Shown one piece after another: positions 22,379-34,829 of a stretch of 64,000 bases of DNA. Below the pieces are notes generated by a model. The model made no database searches. It saw nothing but the letters and a program-made list of their open reading frames with translations, and was not told the origin of the DNA. This DNA is from Capsicum annuum. Lineage: Eukaryota; Streptophyta; Magnoliopsida; Solanales; Solanaceae. The translations under genes were made by a program, and so were the position numbers. Every line of letters begins with the position of its first letter. Position 1 is the stretch's first letter. Where the stretch lies: the NCBI RefSeq assembly GCF_002878395.1, contig NC_061118.1, positions 2,616,310 to 2,680,309 of the forward strand, in the 5' to 3' direction.

Positions 22379-24967
22379 TGTCATGACTCAATTTACAAGT
22401 CATGATGGCATCTACTTTATCCTACTAGTAAGTAAGACAAACTGTTGTGTGGAAGTAAAATCAATAGGCTTATTTGGTGGAAAAGGCGTAGAAGCCAAAA
22501 ATTTACAAGTAAGACTTACAAAAATAATTTAATTAATATTAATGGTCTGAAAGATAGATAAGACAACAATAACAATCGTATGACCTAGTAGTGTTAGTAC
22601 AGGAGCCACTAGCAAAAGAAAATATAAGTATTGTAATAGTCAATATATATTAATCTCGAACAATGAAAGACTAAGTAAGAGTAAAAGGAGGAAAGGGGAA
22701 ACTCTGACTCAAAGAGCTCACCCTGCCTCCGAACTTTAAATAACACGATCATCACATCAGCATTAGCCATTTTTAGTTGGATCTACACCAAAAAAGTAAA
22801 AAAGTGTAGTATGACCACCAAAACCATGGGTACTCCATGGGCATAATCGATCGACCGAGCTAAAACATAATATACATATGCTGCAGATGTACGATAAATT
22901 AGCTAAGTCAAGGTAAAAAGGCAAACTTGGAATAATGCTCTAATACTGTAGTAAATAACCAAAACAGATATAATATGTTGGAAAGAATAAATAATACTAC
23001 AAGATTGGACCCTATAAGCTAGTAGTATGAAAAAGTAAATAACCCAATGTGGGCCATCATAACCCCAAAGGCTGATATCAAGAAAGTGAATAACCAAAAT
23101 TTCATTAATTCATCATATCTCAAGCCATAACTGTGAATTCTTCCATGCCATAACCTAGTTATAATAAAGAAACTCTCAATACTAGACCCAAACCAAAACT
23201 CAATATCATCATTTATCGGGCTTGAACCAAAACTCATATCATCAATTGCCGGACTTGATGCAAAACTTAATATCTATAAATCATCAGACATGGTTCGGAA
23301 CTAACACCGACTCTCAAGTGCCAATCTAGCATAAGCATTAAGAATCTAGTTTCATCAACTCTAGAATATACAATTTAAAGGTATAATATGCCCAAAAAAG
23401 TCTACAAAGAGCTAATAAGAGTCCTGGCCTAAGGTGTCATGAAAGAGACCACTTCTAATATCCAGATTCTATTATATAGAAAATTTCACCCCAGACTAGG
23501 CTAAGGTATCTAAATTTACTGCTACATTTTAAATACACTACAATTAGTTCTAAGATAGCAATTCTACCTAAATGATTAACTAAGTCAATTATGCGTAATT
23601 AATGGTTCCATAATAGTTTTAACGATCCAAATAATACTAATTATACCCTTCATACCTTTAAGACCTAATTCTCATCCCATATATATCATAATATCATAAA
23701 TGTACTAAGAATTAGTTCAATCTAAGAGGAAGGTAAACCTATCCTACTTGGACACCGAAGAAAAATTAAGATAATTTCCTAAATCATCAATTTTCCTTTA
23801 CAAGAAGATTTTGCAAGATGCCATGCTATCAAAATCATAATTTACTCAACAATACGAGAACAATGGCACCTATATTGCATTTTCATGCTTTGGATCTAAA
23901 ATTACTTAAAAATCTCATATGGGACCCGCTAATAGAATCACACTTTAGATACCGACAACACGTCCTCCTATGGTCAAGGAACATTTACTATAAGAAATCG
24001 GTAATTAACAAGGTCAAATAGTTTTACAAGCAACCCACCAATATTCTAGGGATTTTGGAAAATAATAGAGAAATTAACCTTGGAGTTGATGAAAACTTAC
24101 CAAGAATTCAGCGAAGAAATGATTTATCCAAGCTTATGAACACCCCAAAATCTCCTACTAATATTTCTCCCAAGTTCCCACACGTTCTAGGGTTTTCACT
24201 CTTGAACTTGTGTGAAAATAGGAGAGAAAATCAGGTAAATAGGACATTTAAAGGGTACCCAGGTGTCGCTTAAGTGATACTAGGTTGCTTAATCAGTTAA
24301 TATTTTGCGGCCATATGCCTCTTTAGCAGTATCTGCTACCTGTATGCCTACCTCTTAAGCGATCTTCTTGCCATTTAATTAGCCTTCGCTTAAGCGGTCC
24401 TCAATTGGGATAGCCTGGTCACTTAAGCAATTGGCTGGCCACTTTAGCCGCCAAAAGGATGCTTAAGTGGGTGCACCATCTGGAGGCATGTTATTTTTAT
24501 AGGTTTTCACTGATGCTCGGGATTTGTTCGAAATCCTCATAAAATGAATGAACTATGCTACCCTATCAAATTCGATTTTCCAGACTCAATGGCATTTTTG
24601 AAATTTCCATCCAAATTTATTTCAATAAAAAATGGGTCCCACAACCAAGTGCTATTTTTCTTAAGTTTTGGCCAATAGCCCAAAATAAGTCTTGCCCAAA
24701 AAGAGTCCAGAAGCCTTGGAACCCAAACCAAAGGTCACCTAGCCTAAAATTGATATTTTGGAGTAGTTGGACCTATCAGATTAACATATGAGGCTGTTTC
24801 ACCAGTGAGGACTTTAAAATAGGGAATTGCCACTAAAAACTAAATGTTCTGCTCGGTAACTAAACTATCAGCTCAACCAAGTCATAAATGACTAAGGAAA
24901 GCTCTAGGGAAGCTGTAAATGATGACAATGAGCGAAAATACAGAAAATAACCCAGAGGGTCATTACA
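22379..24967 (-). repeat. B 3' LTR
   Basis: On the minus strand it begins TGTAATGACCCTCTGGG at 24967 and ends GAGTCATGACA at 22379, giving TG...CA ends and about 2.6 kb. Integrase follows directly on its 5' side, through a purine-rich AGTGGTGGATAT tract, which shows it is a 3' LTR. CGCTTAAGCG palindrome words lie at 24260-24470, with a perfect copy at 24387-24396. Confidence 0.8.
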
Positions 24968-25896
24968 ATATCCACCACTAAAAGAAATTTTGTTGTAAAA
25001 GTAAAAGTTCTGGATGTACCTGAAGCCTCGAACAAGTGAGGATACTAGGTCTGCGTCCCATTCATAATCTCCCAAGTAGCCTACTCTACTGGACGGTGTC
25101 TTCACTGAACGTTAACTAGTAGAATCACTCTAGTGTGCAACTGCCTGACATCACTAGGTAATATGAGCATAGGCTACTCCACGAAGGTCAACTTCTCATA
25201 CGACTGAACTGAGGGCTATCTAAGCATATAAAATAGGTCAGGAATGTATTGCCACAATATAAAAACATGTAAAAATAGATGAATAACAATAAAATTTGTG
25301 GGTAAGTCTAACTTATAAGCCACCTTACCAACTGTTCAAAGAATCTTAAAGGGTCCAATAATTCTAATAATAAACTTGACTTTCCTCCCGAACCTCATGA
25401 CACCCTTCATAGGTAATACCCAGAGGAGTACCCGATCACCAATTCCAAATCTCAAGGCACAAAAACTATGATCTACATAAGCTTTCTACCTACTCTAAGC
25501 TACCACAACCTATACAAAATAACACAAACTCTATCCAATGACTTCTAAAGGAAATTAGTACCATGGGGTCTAATCACATAGGTCCAAAATAGTCCAATCA
25601 AATAACGACATTGCCTACTATACAAATCCTCTAAAAGTGGCATCTTAATACTTAAATGGTAGCTATTGTTATATGCTAACTCTACTAAAGCTAAGTGTTT
25701 CTCCCACTGACCTCCAAAATCTATAACACTAGCTCAAAATATATCCTCGAAGACCTGAACAGTTCACTGCAACTATCTATTGGTTTGAGGAAGGAAGGCT
25801 ATACTAAGATCCACTTGAGTACCCAACTCTTCATAAAAAGCTCTCTAAAAGCTAAAAGTGAACATTGAGCTCTAGTCTGAAATGATAGATATATTT
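24968..25896 (-). pseudogene. B integrase C-terminal half and chromodomain
   Basis: Minus-strand frames give HRPVE-stop-ATWEI and YPHLFEASGTS near 25080-25020 (chromodomain end). Further upstream is integrase: IISD near 25888-25877, EELGTQVDLSIAF near 25835-25795, and NR-stop-LQ-stop-TVQVFEDIF below it. These are the segment around the second catalytic Asp and the region towards the Glu. The sequence closely parallels integrase E at 51792-52700. It is cut at 25896 by element C and resumes at 34830. Numerous stops. Confidence 0.8.
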
Positions 25897-28385
25897 TGTA
25901 ACACCCCGAGTCTGTACCACAGATGCTACACGGTGCTTATAACCCTGAGGATCCATAAGATAACCCATGACTGATATATGTTGTGAGAACTGAATAGTAA
26001 TACTGTAATAAATGCAGAAAATAGGGTAAAATGCCATAAGGTTCAAAATCTAAATAATGATAAATAATATCAACTGAAATAATAATTTGCAAAAATAAAT
26101 ACTGTCTGAAAGTCTAGTATGAAAAGCCTCTAACTGAACTATATGAATGTAGAGTTGATGGGATAGACCCTTAACTAACTCCGACTATTAAAATACTGAA
26201 GATACTGAAAGTACTAAAATAAAAACATAACCTCGATAGATAAGAAATCACTACTAAATTTTATACTGCTGGCTGAATCTGAATCTGTCTATACACGGTT
26301 GGGAACCTGAGCATTCGAACCTATGATATAAGACATCATAGCGCAAAGAGAAAGTATGCATCAGTACATGGAATGTACTGGTATGCTAAATGAGGTAAGG
26401 CTGAATGCAAGGGTTCATATACATGAACAATAACTAACTGCATGAGATAGAGTTACTGAATATGAGAGTACACAAGTAACTAAAACTGCTGTAAGTACTA
26501 AGCATGCGATACTGCACATATACATTTATATATATATTGTAACTGAGCTTTTACTAAAGTTGAGTTCTGTGTTTTGATACTGAGTAACTGATAATCTGAG
26601 ATTTACTAATAACTAAATCACTGAAACTGATTGACTATATCTGACAGTCCTGATTCTATAGAATTGAACTTAGTTCTATTCTGAGACTAAAACTAAAACT
26701 GAAACTGTGGGAAGTAATCATCTAACTAACATGCCCTTTTTCTGAATAGATTTAGGGTCCAATCTGTAACACCAGCTGGAAGGGTATTAGTACCATACCA
26801 TAGGTAAAGATAAGTTAAATATTTACCCTCATCTAGTAGGCAATCTAATGAGAATGGTGGAACTCCCAACTGATAGGTTACAATACCTCATAAACCCTCA
26901 ACTGGAAGGTTAATGTCTAAACCTATGCTGGCTACATAGTTCCAGAATGCAAGGATTGGTTCTAAGGATCACATCCTCTACTTGCAGGTGAGTCCCTATC
27001 CTTTAGTTCACTCGGTGATGAATCCTACTCCCAACTGAATAGATATTGAGCTGATTATACAAAGTTGAACTAGACTGATACTGAGTTTCACTAAGTTTTA
27101 CAACTGACTGAGTTTAGTAGGTTCTATAATTGACTGAGCTTATTCATCGTGACACTACTGAGACTATTCTGTAACTATTGTAGCTCTACGTAAACATTTA
27201 GATTTTTGGGTATTAGATACCCTAGGACTCGATAGAATGAAAGTAAAGCATAGCATGATCTTAAAAAGCATAACAATGTCCACTTGTTCATAATTCATTC
27301 ATAGAGACATTTTATCAAACACTTGTAGGGCATAAGCTTGTACATGATTGGGACCACATAATGATATGTCATGATTTCACTATTTACTTTACATAGGCAT
27401 TTTAGAAAATACGTGGGGAACATGGATTATTTCACATGATAATGGCCAACACATGAACATCATGACTACATTACTCAATGTCAAATGCAAAGGTTTACCA
27501 TGTAATTCATAGAATTCATCACATAAACTATTTTAATTTTGTGAGACTTATACTAAATCATGGATTGAAACCCAATTAATATCATGAACATGAATATAAT
27601 TAATTTCAAGCATGAAATTCATAATTTTGAGATCTTGTAAGTTTAAAAAGGGGTTCTTGGACTTTATGGGTGAAAGGAACCCATAGATGAACACCTAACA
27701 TACTTGGAAATATTGATTCTTGAAGGTTCTTGAAGAAATTTTTGAGGGTTTTTCCCTTTGAGAGAGAATGCTTTGTTTTTTAATTAAATAATCAAATAAT
27801 AAGCAACTAGTTCTCTTTTAGGGTTAAATTTCGTGTTTAGGACTGACTTGGGTCATGAATAAATACCCAATTACCCTTGGGAATGATTTAAAAATCATCA
27901 CTAGAAAAACCCAATTTTGGGCCTAGCGCGATGCGGAGTTATCGTGCCGTGTCACTGGAAATTGACATTTGGGAACTGAGGACTTGGCGCGATGGGGTAC
28001 AATCATGGTACCCCACTAATTTTGAATTTTAGGCTCAGTGTGATGAGGTAGAATCACGGAGCTTCACTGGAAATGGACAATTTTGAAAATACTGCTTGGC
28101 ATGATGCGCCATGATCGTGATGAAACACTGGAAAATGATAATTGCCATTTGGCATACCTCCGTGATGCGTTGATATCCCAGGTTGTACACTGTCTTACAA
28201 AAATGGCTCTAACTCTTCATCGGGTTATCAGATTTGGGCAAATTTTTTATTGTTAGAAAGCTAACTAAATTTTGCTATGTAATAGTAAGTTCTAAACTAA
28301 ATTTTTTTGAGTATTTTAAAATTTTTATATAGGATTACTCATGTACTAAGAGTTAAATTAAAATAGGAAAATATGGGGTATTACA
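25897..28385 (-). repeat. C 3' LTR
   Basis: Pairs with 32374-34829 over its whole length, for example the shared GGGTATTAGATACCC block and GACATTTTATCAAAC. It contains stretches dominated by ACTGA words (26440-26720, 27050-27190) and a GC-rich block with GCGATGCGG and ATCGTGCC words at 27920-28170. On the minus strand it starts TGTAATACCCCATA. Confidence 0.9.
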
Positions 28386-28398
28386 ATATCTCTCCCTT
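28386..28398 (-). other. C polypurine tract
   Basis: On the minus strand AAGGGAGAGATAT stands directly before the TGTAATACC start of the 3' LTR, the position and composition of a plus-strand primer. Confidence 0.8.
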
Positions 28399-28431
28399 GA
28401 GAATATTAATCCTTGAATTTGACGGATTAAG

Positions 28432-28630
28432 CTGAGAAACACTAATAAACTTAGTTTACACACTGAACCTGCACATCTGATGCATGGATTACACGAATGA
28501 AACTACTGATAAACTGAGTTTTCATAATGAACATGCATATCTGGTGCATGGATTTCACGACTGAAACTACTAATAAAATAAGTTTTCATACTGAACATGC
28601 AAATCTGGTGTATAATTACATGGCTGAACT
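28432..28630. repeat. 64-bp tandem repeat in the pol-less part of C
   Basis: Three adjacent units start at about 28432, 28499 and 28563. Each contains GAAACTACTRATAAA, an AGTTTTCATA-like word, then GAACATGCAWATCTGGTG. A diverged fourth unit lies near 28738-28795. The array begins about 45 bases from the PPT. Confidence 0.8.
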
Positions 28631-30500
28631 GATTCATGAATGCATGACTGCCATAAAGATGATATGTAATGGTAACTGATACGATGTTTGTAATTGTACT
28701 AGAATCATGGAACTGGGTAAATCTAAGAAGAATGTTACCTCAAGCTGAGAATACTAATGAATTTTTGATCATTTACTGAACATGCATGAATAGGAACATG
28801 AGAACATAACTGAGTTTGAAACATACTACATGAACTAAATATTATGAATTGAAGTAATTCCTTGAATACATGCCATGACATGGGAATGATCATACGACTG
28901 AGATTGGAATAAGAGAGTCAGCTTATGAGTACTTGTTGCTCTAAACTGGATCTTATTACGTGAAGAGAAACTGGATTGTTTAGGATATAAAAGCTTAAGG
29001 GTTATAATGCATATCCCCCTTGGGACATTATGTCCCCCAAAGAATGCTGACTTTGCTGAGGTACTGAGGAAAATATGAGATGATACACGGGGCACCTACG
29101 ATATGAATTGTGATTGAATATTTGGAATCTGAAATTAAGGAATGATACATAAACTGAGCTGAACTTGCAACTACAAGGATGATCCATCCTGGAACGATTA
29201 TATTCATGAGATTTCAAATAGGATGACTGGGTGAAAAGATGGGAAACCATACGAACTTGTTCGCCTGACTGCTAAACTAAATTTGCTAGATTGTTGGACT
29301 AACTCATACTCAACTGGAGCATTTCTTAACACTCTTTCTATAAATTTCTACTGACTTTAGGGAGCAAGGAAATTTTGGCATGGTCTGAATAATACATCTG
29401 AATAAGAAATCACAACATGGCTCTAATTCTGTAATATGGAGCAAGGCTTACGAAACACCATCTAAGATAGAGTTACTAAGCCATATGTACTGCAACTACT
29501 AACTTGAAATCTTAGACCCGTATTTCACTTGAGGCTACTGAAAATATTTATAAGGACACTGATAACTCTACCTACTGAGGTTTGAACTGTACTGAATTCT
29601 CTCACTATGTTCAAGCCTACTCAAATCTTTGAAATACATTTAGCCACTTACACATCATTATAACATTCAAGCCTATCTTCATAACTACAGCCTTGTGTAA
29701 AACAAACATGCAAGAATCTTTCCTTAAAATGAAATATTTACTCTCTCCCATCTAAGCAACTACTCCTCACTACATCATTTAATAAGGAGAGTTCGCTAAA
29801 GGGTTAAAACATAAGGACCTGAAGCATGAATGGACACTACAGAAATATTGACACTTAACGGAGGCCTGAGGAATAGAATATCAATATCATGAATTTACTA
29901 GAGGTCTAACCTGAGGATATACATGACATAGTATGAATTTAGATGATCATTAGAAGTGTAGCATGAATCATTTGAATTAAGCGTACTGTAATGCATGACA
30001 TAAGTACATGAGTCATGCGCTACATGACCTAAGTTTGGAGTTTCTATATTAATGAAACATGATTCTTACATTGAGTGAACTAGAACTCCTTATACTAGGA
30101 ACTATAAGCGTACATTATTTTTGACAACATATATGAATATAAGCTATGATCATAGAGATAACATGTTGGGCATGAGTAGATATCGTGATAGCTGAAGTAC
30201 AAAACTTTGCACTGAGGTAAAGATGTGTTGGGCCTCATCTTCTCCCACTATTTTTCTACACATACTAATATTACTATTAAAATCTGAAAGCCTGACATGG
30301 TTACTTGTTCTACCATCTCCCCCTTGGCTTAAACCTATTATTCTAAAGCTGTGAATAACTTAATAAACTATGAATTAAACTAAAACCACTTTACTTTAGA
30401 TCCTGAGATATAACAATACTCATAAATACTAAACTTATTCTGAAGGACTACACCTGATAACATAAGGTCCACTGCTAATACTTTCTTCTGATACATGATT
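28631..30500. other. Non-coding interior of C where pol would be expected
   Basis: No RT, RNase H or integrase motif is visible on either strand. The minus-strand frames at 28835-29250 contain no family signature. On the plus strand much of 29280-30500 is AC-rich, resembling the interior of element F (58211-59700). Confidence 0.65.
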
Positions 30501-30599
30501 CTTAGCTTTTTATTGCCCCAAAAATCATTATGTAGCAAACTCAACACTGACTAACTAAGAATTCTCAACTCTTCTTTCCACTGGTTTAGTCTAAAAAAA

Positions 30600-32200
30600 A
30601 TTCATGCTTAAATCAACTGAAATTGAGGTACTACCCATTCATTGAATGATTGTCCCACCAGGAAATTAAAATTGAATAACTTTATTCCTGAACTCAACTG
30701 AACGAATTTTCTGAAATACCATAGCCAAGCAATTTCTGTATACTCATCTTGCCAGAATAGATTTACCTACTGAGGTAAGCACTAAGAAAGGTTCTATTAA
30801 GATTTCTAGTTTAACTTTAAAGTTGATTGCTATGTAAGGAGTTATAAAGGACAAAGAAGCTCCTAGATCTAATAAGGCATAAACATGTAAACAAAAGATT
30901 TGTAATGTACCAGTGACCACATCAGGGGAGCTTTCCTAATCTTGTCTGGACTAAAATGCGTAGAGTCTATTTGGACGTTGCCCACTGGTGGTACTAGAAG
31001 TGGCACCCTCTATTTGGACGTTGCCCACTGGTGGTACTAGAAGTGGCACCCTGCTGATTTGGGTGGCCAGACTGAGGTGAAGGATGACTGTACTAACCAT
31101 GTGAACCTGACTGAGGACAATCTCTGATTCTATGGCCTGGTTTGTCATACCTGAAACATACATCACTGCCAACCATACACACACCATTATCATTCTTACC
31201 ACATTCTCCACAAAGTGGATAGGTACGACCACTGCTAATACTATCCTGGGTTTGAGATCCTAGTGCCCTATCTAAACTATCATTTCTAAACTTTGGTACT
31301 GGCGCACTAGCTAAAGATGAAGCTGAAACCGAAGATCTTGCAAAAAATTAGAATGGTTACTGCCTTCTAACTTAGGCTGAGTAAAATTAAAGCTACCTGT
31401 TCTAGCTCTCTTGTTCTGCCTCTCTCTCCCCTTGTTCTTAGCTTTTTCTATCTGCTGAGCATGGACCATGAGCCTAGATATGTCCATATCCTTAATTAAC
31501 ATCATAGTTCTGCACTCCTTAACCATACTCTCTAACACCCCAGATACGAACTTACTCATTCTGGACCTACTATCTGCTACTACATAGGGAGCATACCTAG
31601 TTAACATAGTAAACTTGAGGGATTACTCTTTAACACTTATACTACCTTGACTGAGATTGATGAACTCTAACACCTTGGCTTCTCTCAGCTTTAAGGGAAA
31701 GAATCTATCTAGAAAAATAGTAGAAAACTCTTCCTACTCTATGGGATCTACATTTGTACCCCTATCTACCTTCCACCTCTTAAACCATGTATGAGCTATA
31801 TCTTGTAGCTGATAGGTGGCTAACTCAGTACTCTCACTTGAAGTCACTCCCATAATATCTGCAACTTTTTGAACCAGATCGAGGAAATTCTTTGGATCCT
31901 TTCTGACTTAGATCCTAAGAATAGAAGAGCATTCGGGTGAAGTCCCGAATCCTAGCTGCAGAAATATTGGCCACTAGGTTGGCCTGAACAACAGTTGGCT
32001 ATTTATTCTGATCTTCTTGGAAGTGGCTAGAGTGGTTAATGCAGTTCTAAATTCTGCATGGGAGACATGCTCATCCAGGGGATCTTCCTGAATGGGCTGA
32101 GGTGCTGGCTGATTTTCATTCCTTCTTCCATTAATTTTTATGGGAGGCAAGTTATATAGATGGAAGAAGGGAATGAATTAGACTGATAATTTAACTTGCA
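30600..32200 (-). pseudogene. C gag with truncated protease
   Basis: Minus-strand frames give a Tekay-type Gag. A 98-residue frame (31607-31311) has YAPYVVADSRSRMSKFVSGV, KECRTMMLIKDMDISRLMVH and a basic tail. A 93-residue frame (31232-30951) follows, and its zinc knuckle reads CFRYDKPGHRIRDC, in which the second Cys is Tyr, a single G-to-A step. A protease start follows, with LLDLGASL at about 30880-30855 and EPFLVLTSVGKSILAR downstream, then a collapse near 30600. A perfect 43-bp tandem duplication at 30966-31051 shifts the frame between knuckle and protease. Upstream Gag continues in pieces to about 32200. Confidence 0.8.
30966..31051. repeat. Perfect 43-bp tandem duplication in C gag
   Basis: The block starting TCTATTTGGACGTTGCCCAC occurs at 30966-31008 and again at 31009-31051 without a mismatch. 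As 43 is not a multiple of three it shifts the frame. Identity of the copies in otherwise decayed DNA points to a recent event. Confidence 0.9.
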
Positions 32201-32279
32201 ATCATGCTCACTCACATGGCGTGAATACTAAAAGAAGGGAAACTTTTCCAAAAAACATCTCATTGCCTCTTGTACATAA

Positions 32280-32297
32280 GTGTGGCGCGCTACACAC
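32280..32297 (-). promoter_or_regulatory. C leader hairpin with GCGCGC loop palindrome
   Basis: On the minus strand GTGTGTAGCGCGCCACAC forms a 5-bp stem GTGTG/CACAC and an 8-base loop TAGCGCGC that holds the self-complementary six bases GCGCGC. It lies 55 bases downstream of the PBS, exactly as in T1. Such a loop could pair between two RNA copies; that role is inferred from its likeness to retroviral dimer initiation loops. Confidence 0.65.
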
Positions 32298-32351
32298 CCA
32301 TGCACAAGGCTCTAATAGACACGGCTTCAGACTCCTTTGGACTCTGTTGAA

Positions 32352-32370
32352 CCTTAGACTTTGATACTAA
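32352..32370 (-). other. C primer binding site, tRNA-iMet type
   Basis: Three bases inside the 5' LTR border the minus strand reads TTAGTATCAAAGTCTAAGG, a worn version of TGGTATCAGAGCCTAGG, complementary to the initiator Met tRNA 3' end. Confidence 0.75.
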
Positions 32371-32373
32371 GTT

Positions 32374-34829
32374 TGTAATGCCCCGAGTCTGTTCCTCAAA
32401 TACTATACGATTCTTACAACCCTGACGGACCCCATAAGCTAACCCATGACTGATATCTATTGTGAGCACTAAATAATAATACTATAATAAATGTAGAAAA
32501 TAGGCTAAAATGCCATAAGGTTCAGTCTAAATACGGAAAAATAATATCAACTGAAATAATAATCTGTAAAACTGAATACTGTCTGAAAGTCTAGTCTGAA
32601 AATCCTGTAACTGAACTTCTTGAATGTGGAGTTGATGGGATACACCCTCAACTAAATCCAACTACTAAAATACTAAAGCTATTGAAAATACTAAAATAAA
32701 AGAATATTCTCAATAGATGAGGACTCACTACTAAATCTGATACTGCTGGCTGAATCTGAATCTGTCTATGCACGATTGAGAACCTAAGCATCTAAACCTA
32801 TGATATAATACATCATAGCACAAAGAGAAAGTTTGCATCAGTACGTGGAATGTACTGGTATGCTAGATAAGGTAAGGCTGAATGCAAGGGTTCATATTCA
32901 TGAACAATAACTGACTGAATAAGATAAAGTAACTGAATATGAGAGTATATAAGTAACTAATACTACTGTAAGTACTGAGCATGCGATACTGTGCATATAT
33001 ACTGTAACTGAGCTTTTACTAAAGCTGAGTTTTGATAATCAGTAACTATAATCTGAACTGATAACTAAATTACTAAAACTGATTGACTGTATCTAATAGT
33101 CCTGATTTTGTAGAACTGAAGTAAGTTCTATATTGAGACTGAAAATGAAACTGAAATTATTAGAAGTAATCATCTAACCAACATGCCCCTTTTCTGAATA
33201 GATTTGGGGTCTAACCTGTAACCCCAACTGGAAGGGTGTCAGTACTGTGCCACGGGTAAAGACAAGATAAAGTGTTACCCTCATCTAGCAGGTACTCTAA
33301 TGAGAATAGTGGAACCCTCAACTGGCGGGTTGATGTCTCAACCTACGCTGCCTATATAGTTTGGAATGCAAGGACTGCTTCTAAGGATCACACCCTCTAC
33401 TGGCAGGTGAGCCCCCATCCTTGGGTTCACTCGGTGCTGAATCCTACTCCCAACTAAATAAATACTGAACTGATTGTACTGAGCTGAACTAGAATGATAC
33501 TAAGTTTCATTAAGTTCAGTAACTGACTGAGCTTACTAGGTTTTGTAACTGACTGAGTTTACTGATCGTTACACTACTGAGACTATTCTGTAACTAATGT
33601 AGCTCTAGGTAAACAACTAGATTTTCGGGTATTAGATACCCCCTGGATTCGATAGCATGAAAGTAAAGCATAACATGATCTTGGAAAGCATAATAATGTC
33701 CACTTGTCCATAATTCATTCATAGGGACATTTTATCAAACTCTTGTAGGGCATAAGCTTGTACATGATTGGGACCACATAATGACATGTTATGATTCCAC
33801 TATTTACTTCACATAGGCATTTTAGGAAACACTTGGGGAACCTGGATTATTTCACCTAATAATGGCCAACATATGAACATCATGAATACAATACTCAATG
33901 TCAAATTCAAGGGTTTAGAATGTAATTAATGTTATTCATCACATAAACTATTTTAATTTTGTGAGACTTATACTAAATCATGGATTGAAACCCAATTAAT
34001 ATCTTGAACATGAATACAATCAATTTCAAGCATGGAATTCATAATTTTGAGATCTTGCAAGTTTAAAAAGGTATTCTTGGACTCTATGGGTGAAACGAAC
34101 TCATAGATGAACACCTAACATACCTGGGAATATTGATACTTGAAGGTTCTTGAAGAAATTCTTGAGTTTGTTCTTATTCTCGTGAAGCTAGGTTTTTCCC
34201 TTTTAGAGAGAATGCTTTGTTTCTTGAGTAAATAATGAAATAATAAATAATTAGTGCTCCTTTAGGGTTAAATTTCGTGTTTAGGACTCACTTGGGTCAT
34301 GGAAAAATACCCAATTGCCCCTAGGAATGATTTAAAAATTGCCATTGGAAAAACCCAATTTTGGGCCCTGGCAGGATGCGGCGCTATTGCGCCGTGTCAC
34401 TGGAAATCGACAATTGGAAACTAAGGGCTTGGTGCGATGCGGTACAATTGCGATACCCCACCGATTTTGAATTTTGGACTTAGTGCGACGCGGTTGAGTC
34501 ATGGAGCTTCATTGGAAATAGACAATTTTGAAAATTTTGCTTGGCGCGACAGGCCATAATTGTGATGGAACACTGGAAAGTAAAAATTGCCATTTGGCAT
34601 GCCTTCGTGGCGTGTTGATGTCCCAGGTGGTACAATGTCTTACAAAAACTGCCCTAACTCTTCACCCCGTTATTGGATTTGCGCAAATTTTCTATCGTTG
34701 GAAAAATAACTGATTTTCCTACGTAATGGTAAGCTCTAAATTGAAAAATTCTATGTATTTTTTAAATTTTATGTAGCATTACTCATGTACTAAGAGCTAA
34801 ATTAAGCTAGGGAAATCCGAGTTATTACA
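32374..34829 (-). repeat. C 5' LTR
   Basis: Partner of 25897-28385. On the minus strand it starts TGTAATAACTCGG. The GC-rich block (34365-34620) includes the hairpin GGCGCTATTGCGCC at 34380-34393. ACTGA-rich stretches recur at 32930-33130 and 33465-33600. Confidence 0.9.

Larger units (their letters stand above)
25897..34829 (-). mobile_element. Gag-only LTR retrotransposon C, inserted in B integrase
   Basis: An 8.9 kb minus-strand element with two about 2.47 kb LTRs (25897-28385; 32374-34829), both with TGTAA...TTACA ends. It has an iMet-type PBS, a leader hairpin, gag and a protease fragment, a PPT, and about 2.3 kb with no recognisable RT, RNase H or integrase. Gag resembles Tekay-type Gag, so it is probably a non-autonomous derivative that relied on a related element for Pol. 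Its integrase host reads on without loss on either side. No clear target duplication is visible. Confidence 0.85.

Noticed and set aside
28432..28795. 64-bp repeats as a CRISPR array
   Set aside because: Units are adjacent without unique spacers and the DNA is plant nuclear; it is an ordinary tandem repeat.
28835..29250. Two overlapping Ser-rich frames as the missing pol of C
   Set aside because: No RT, RNase H or integrase motif is present, and the composition fits non-coding interior.
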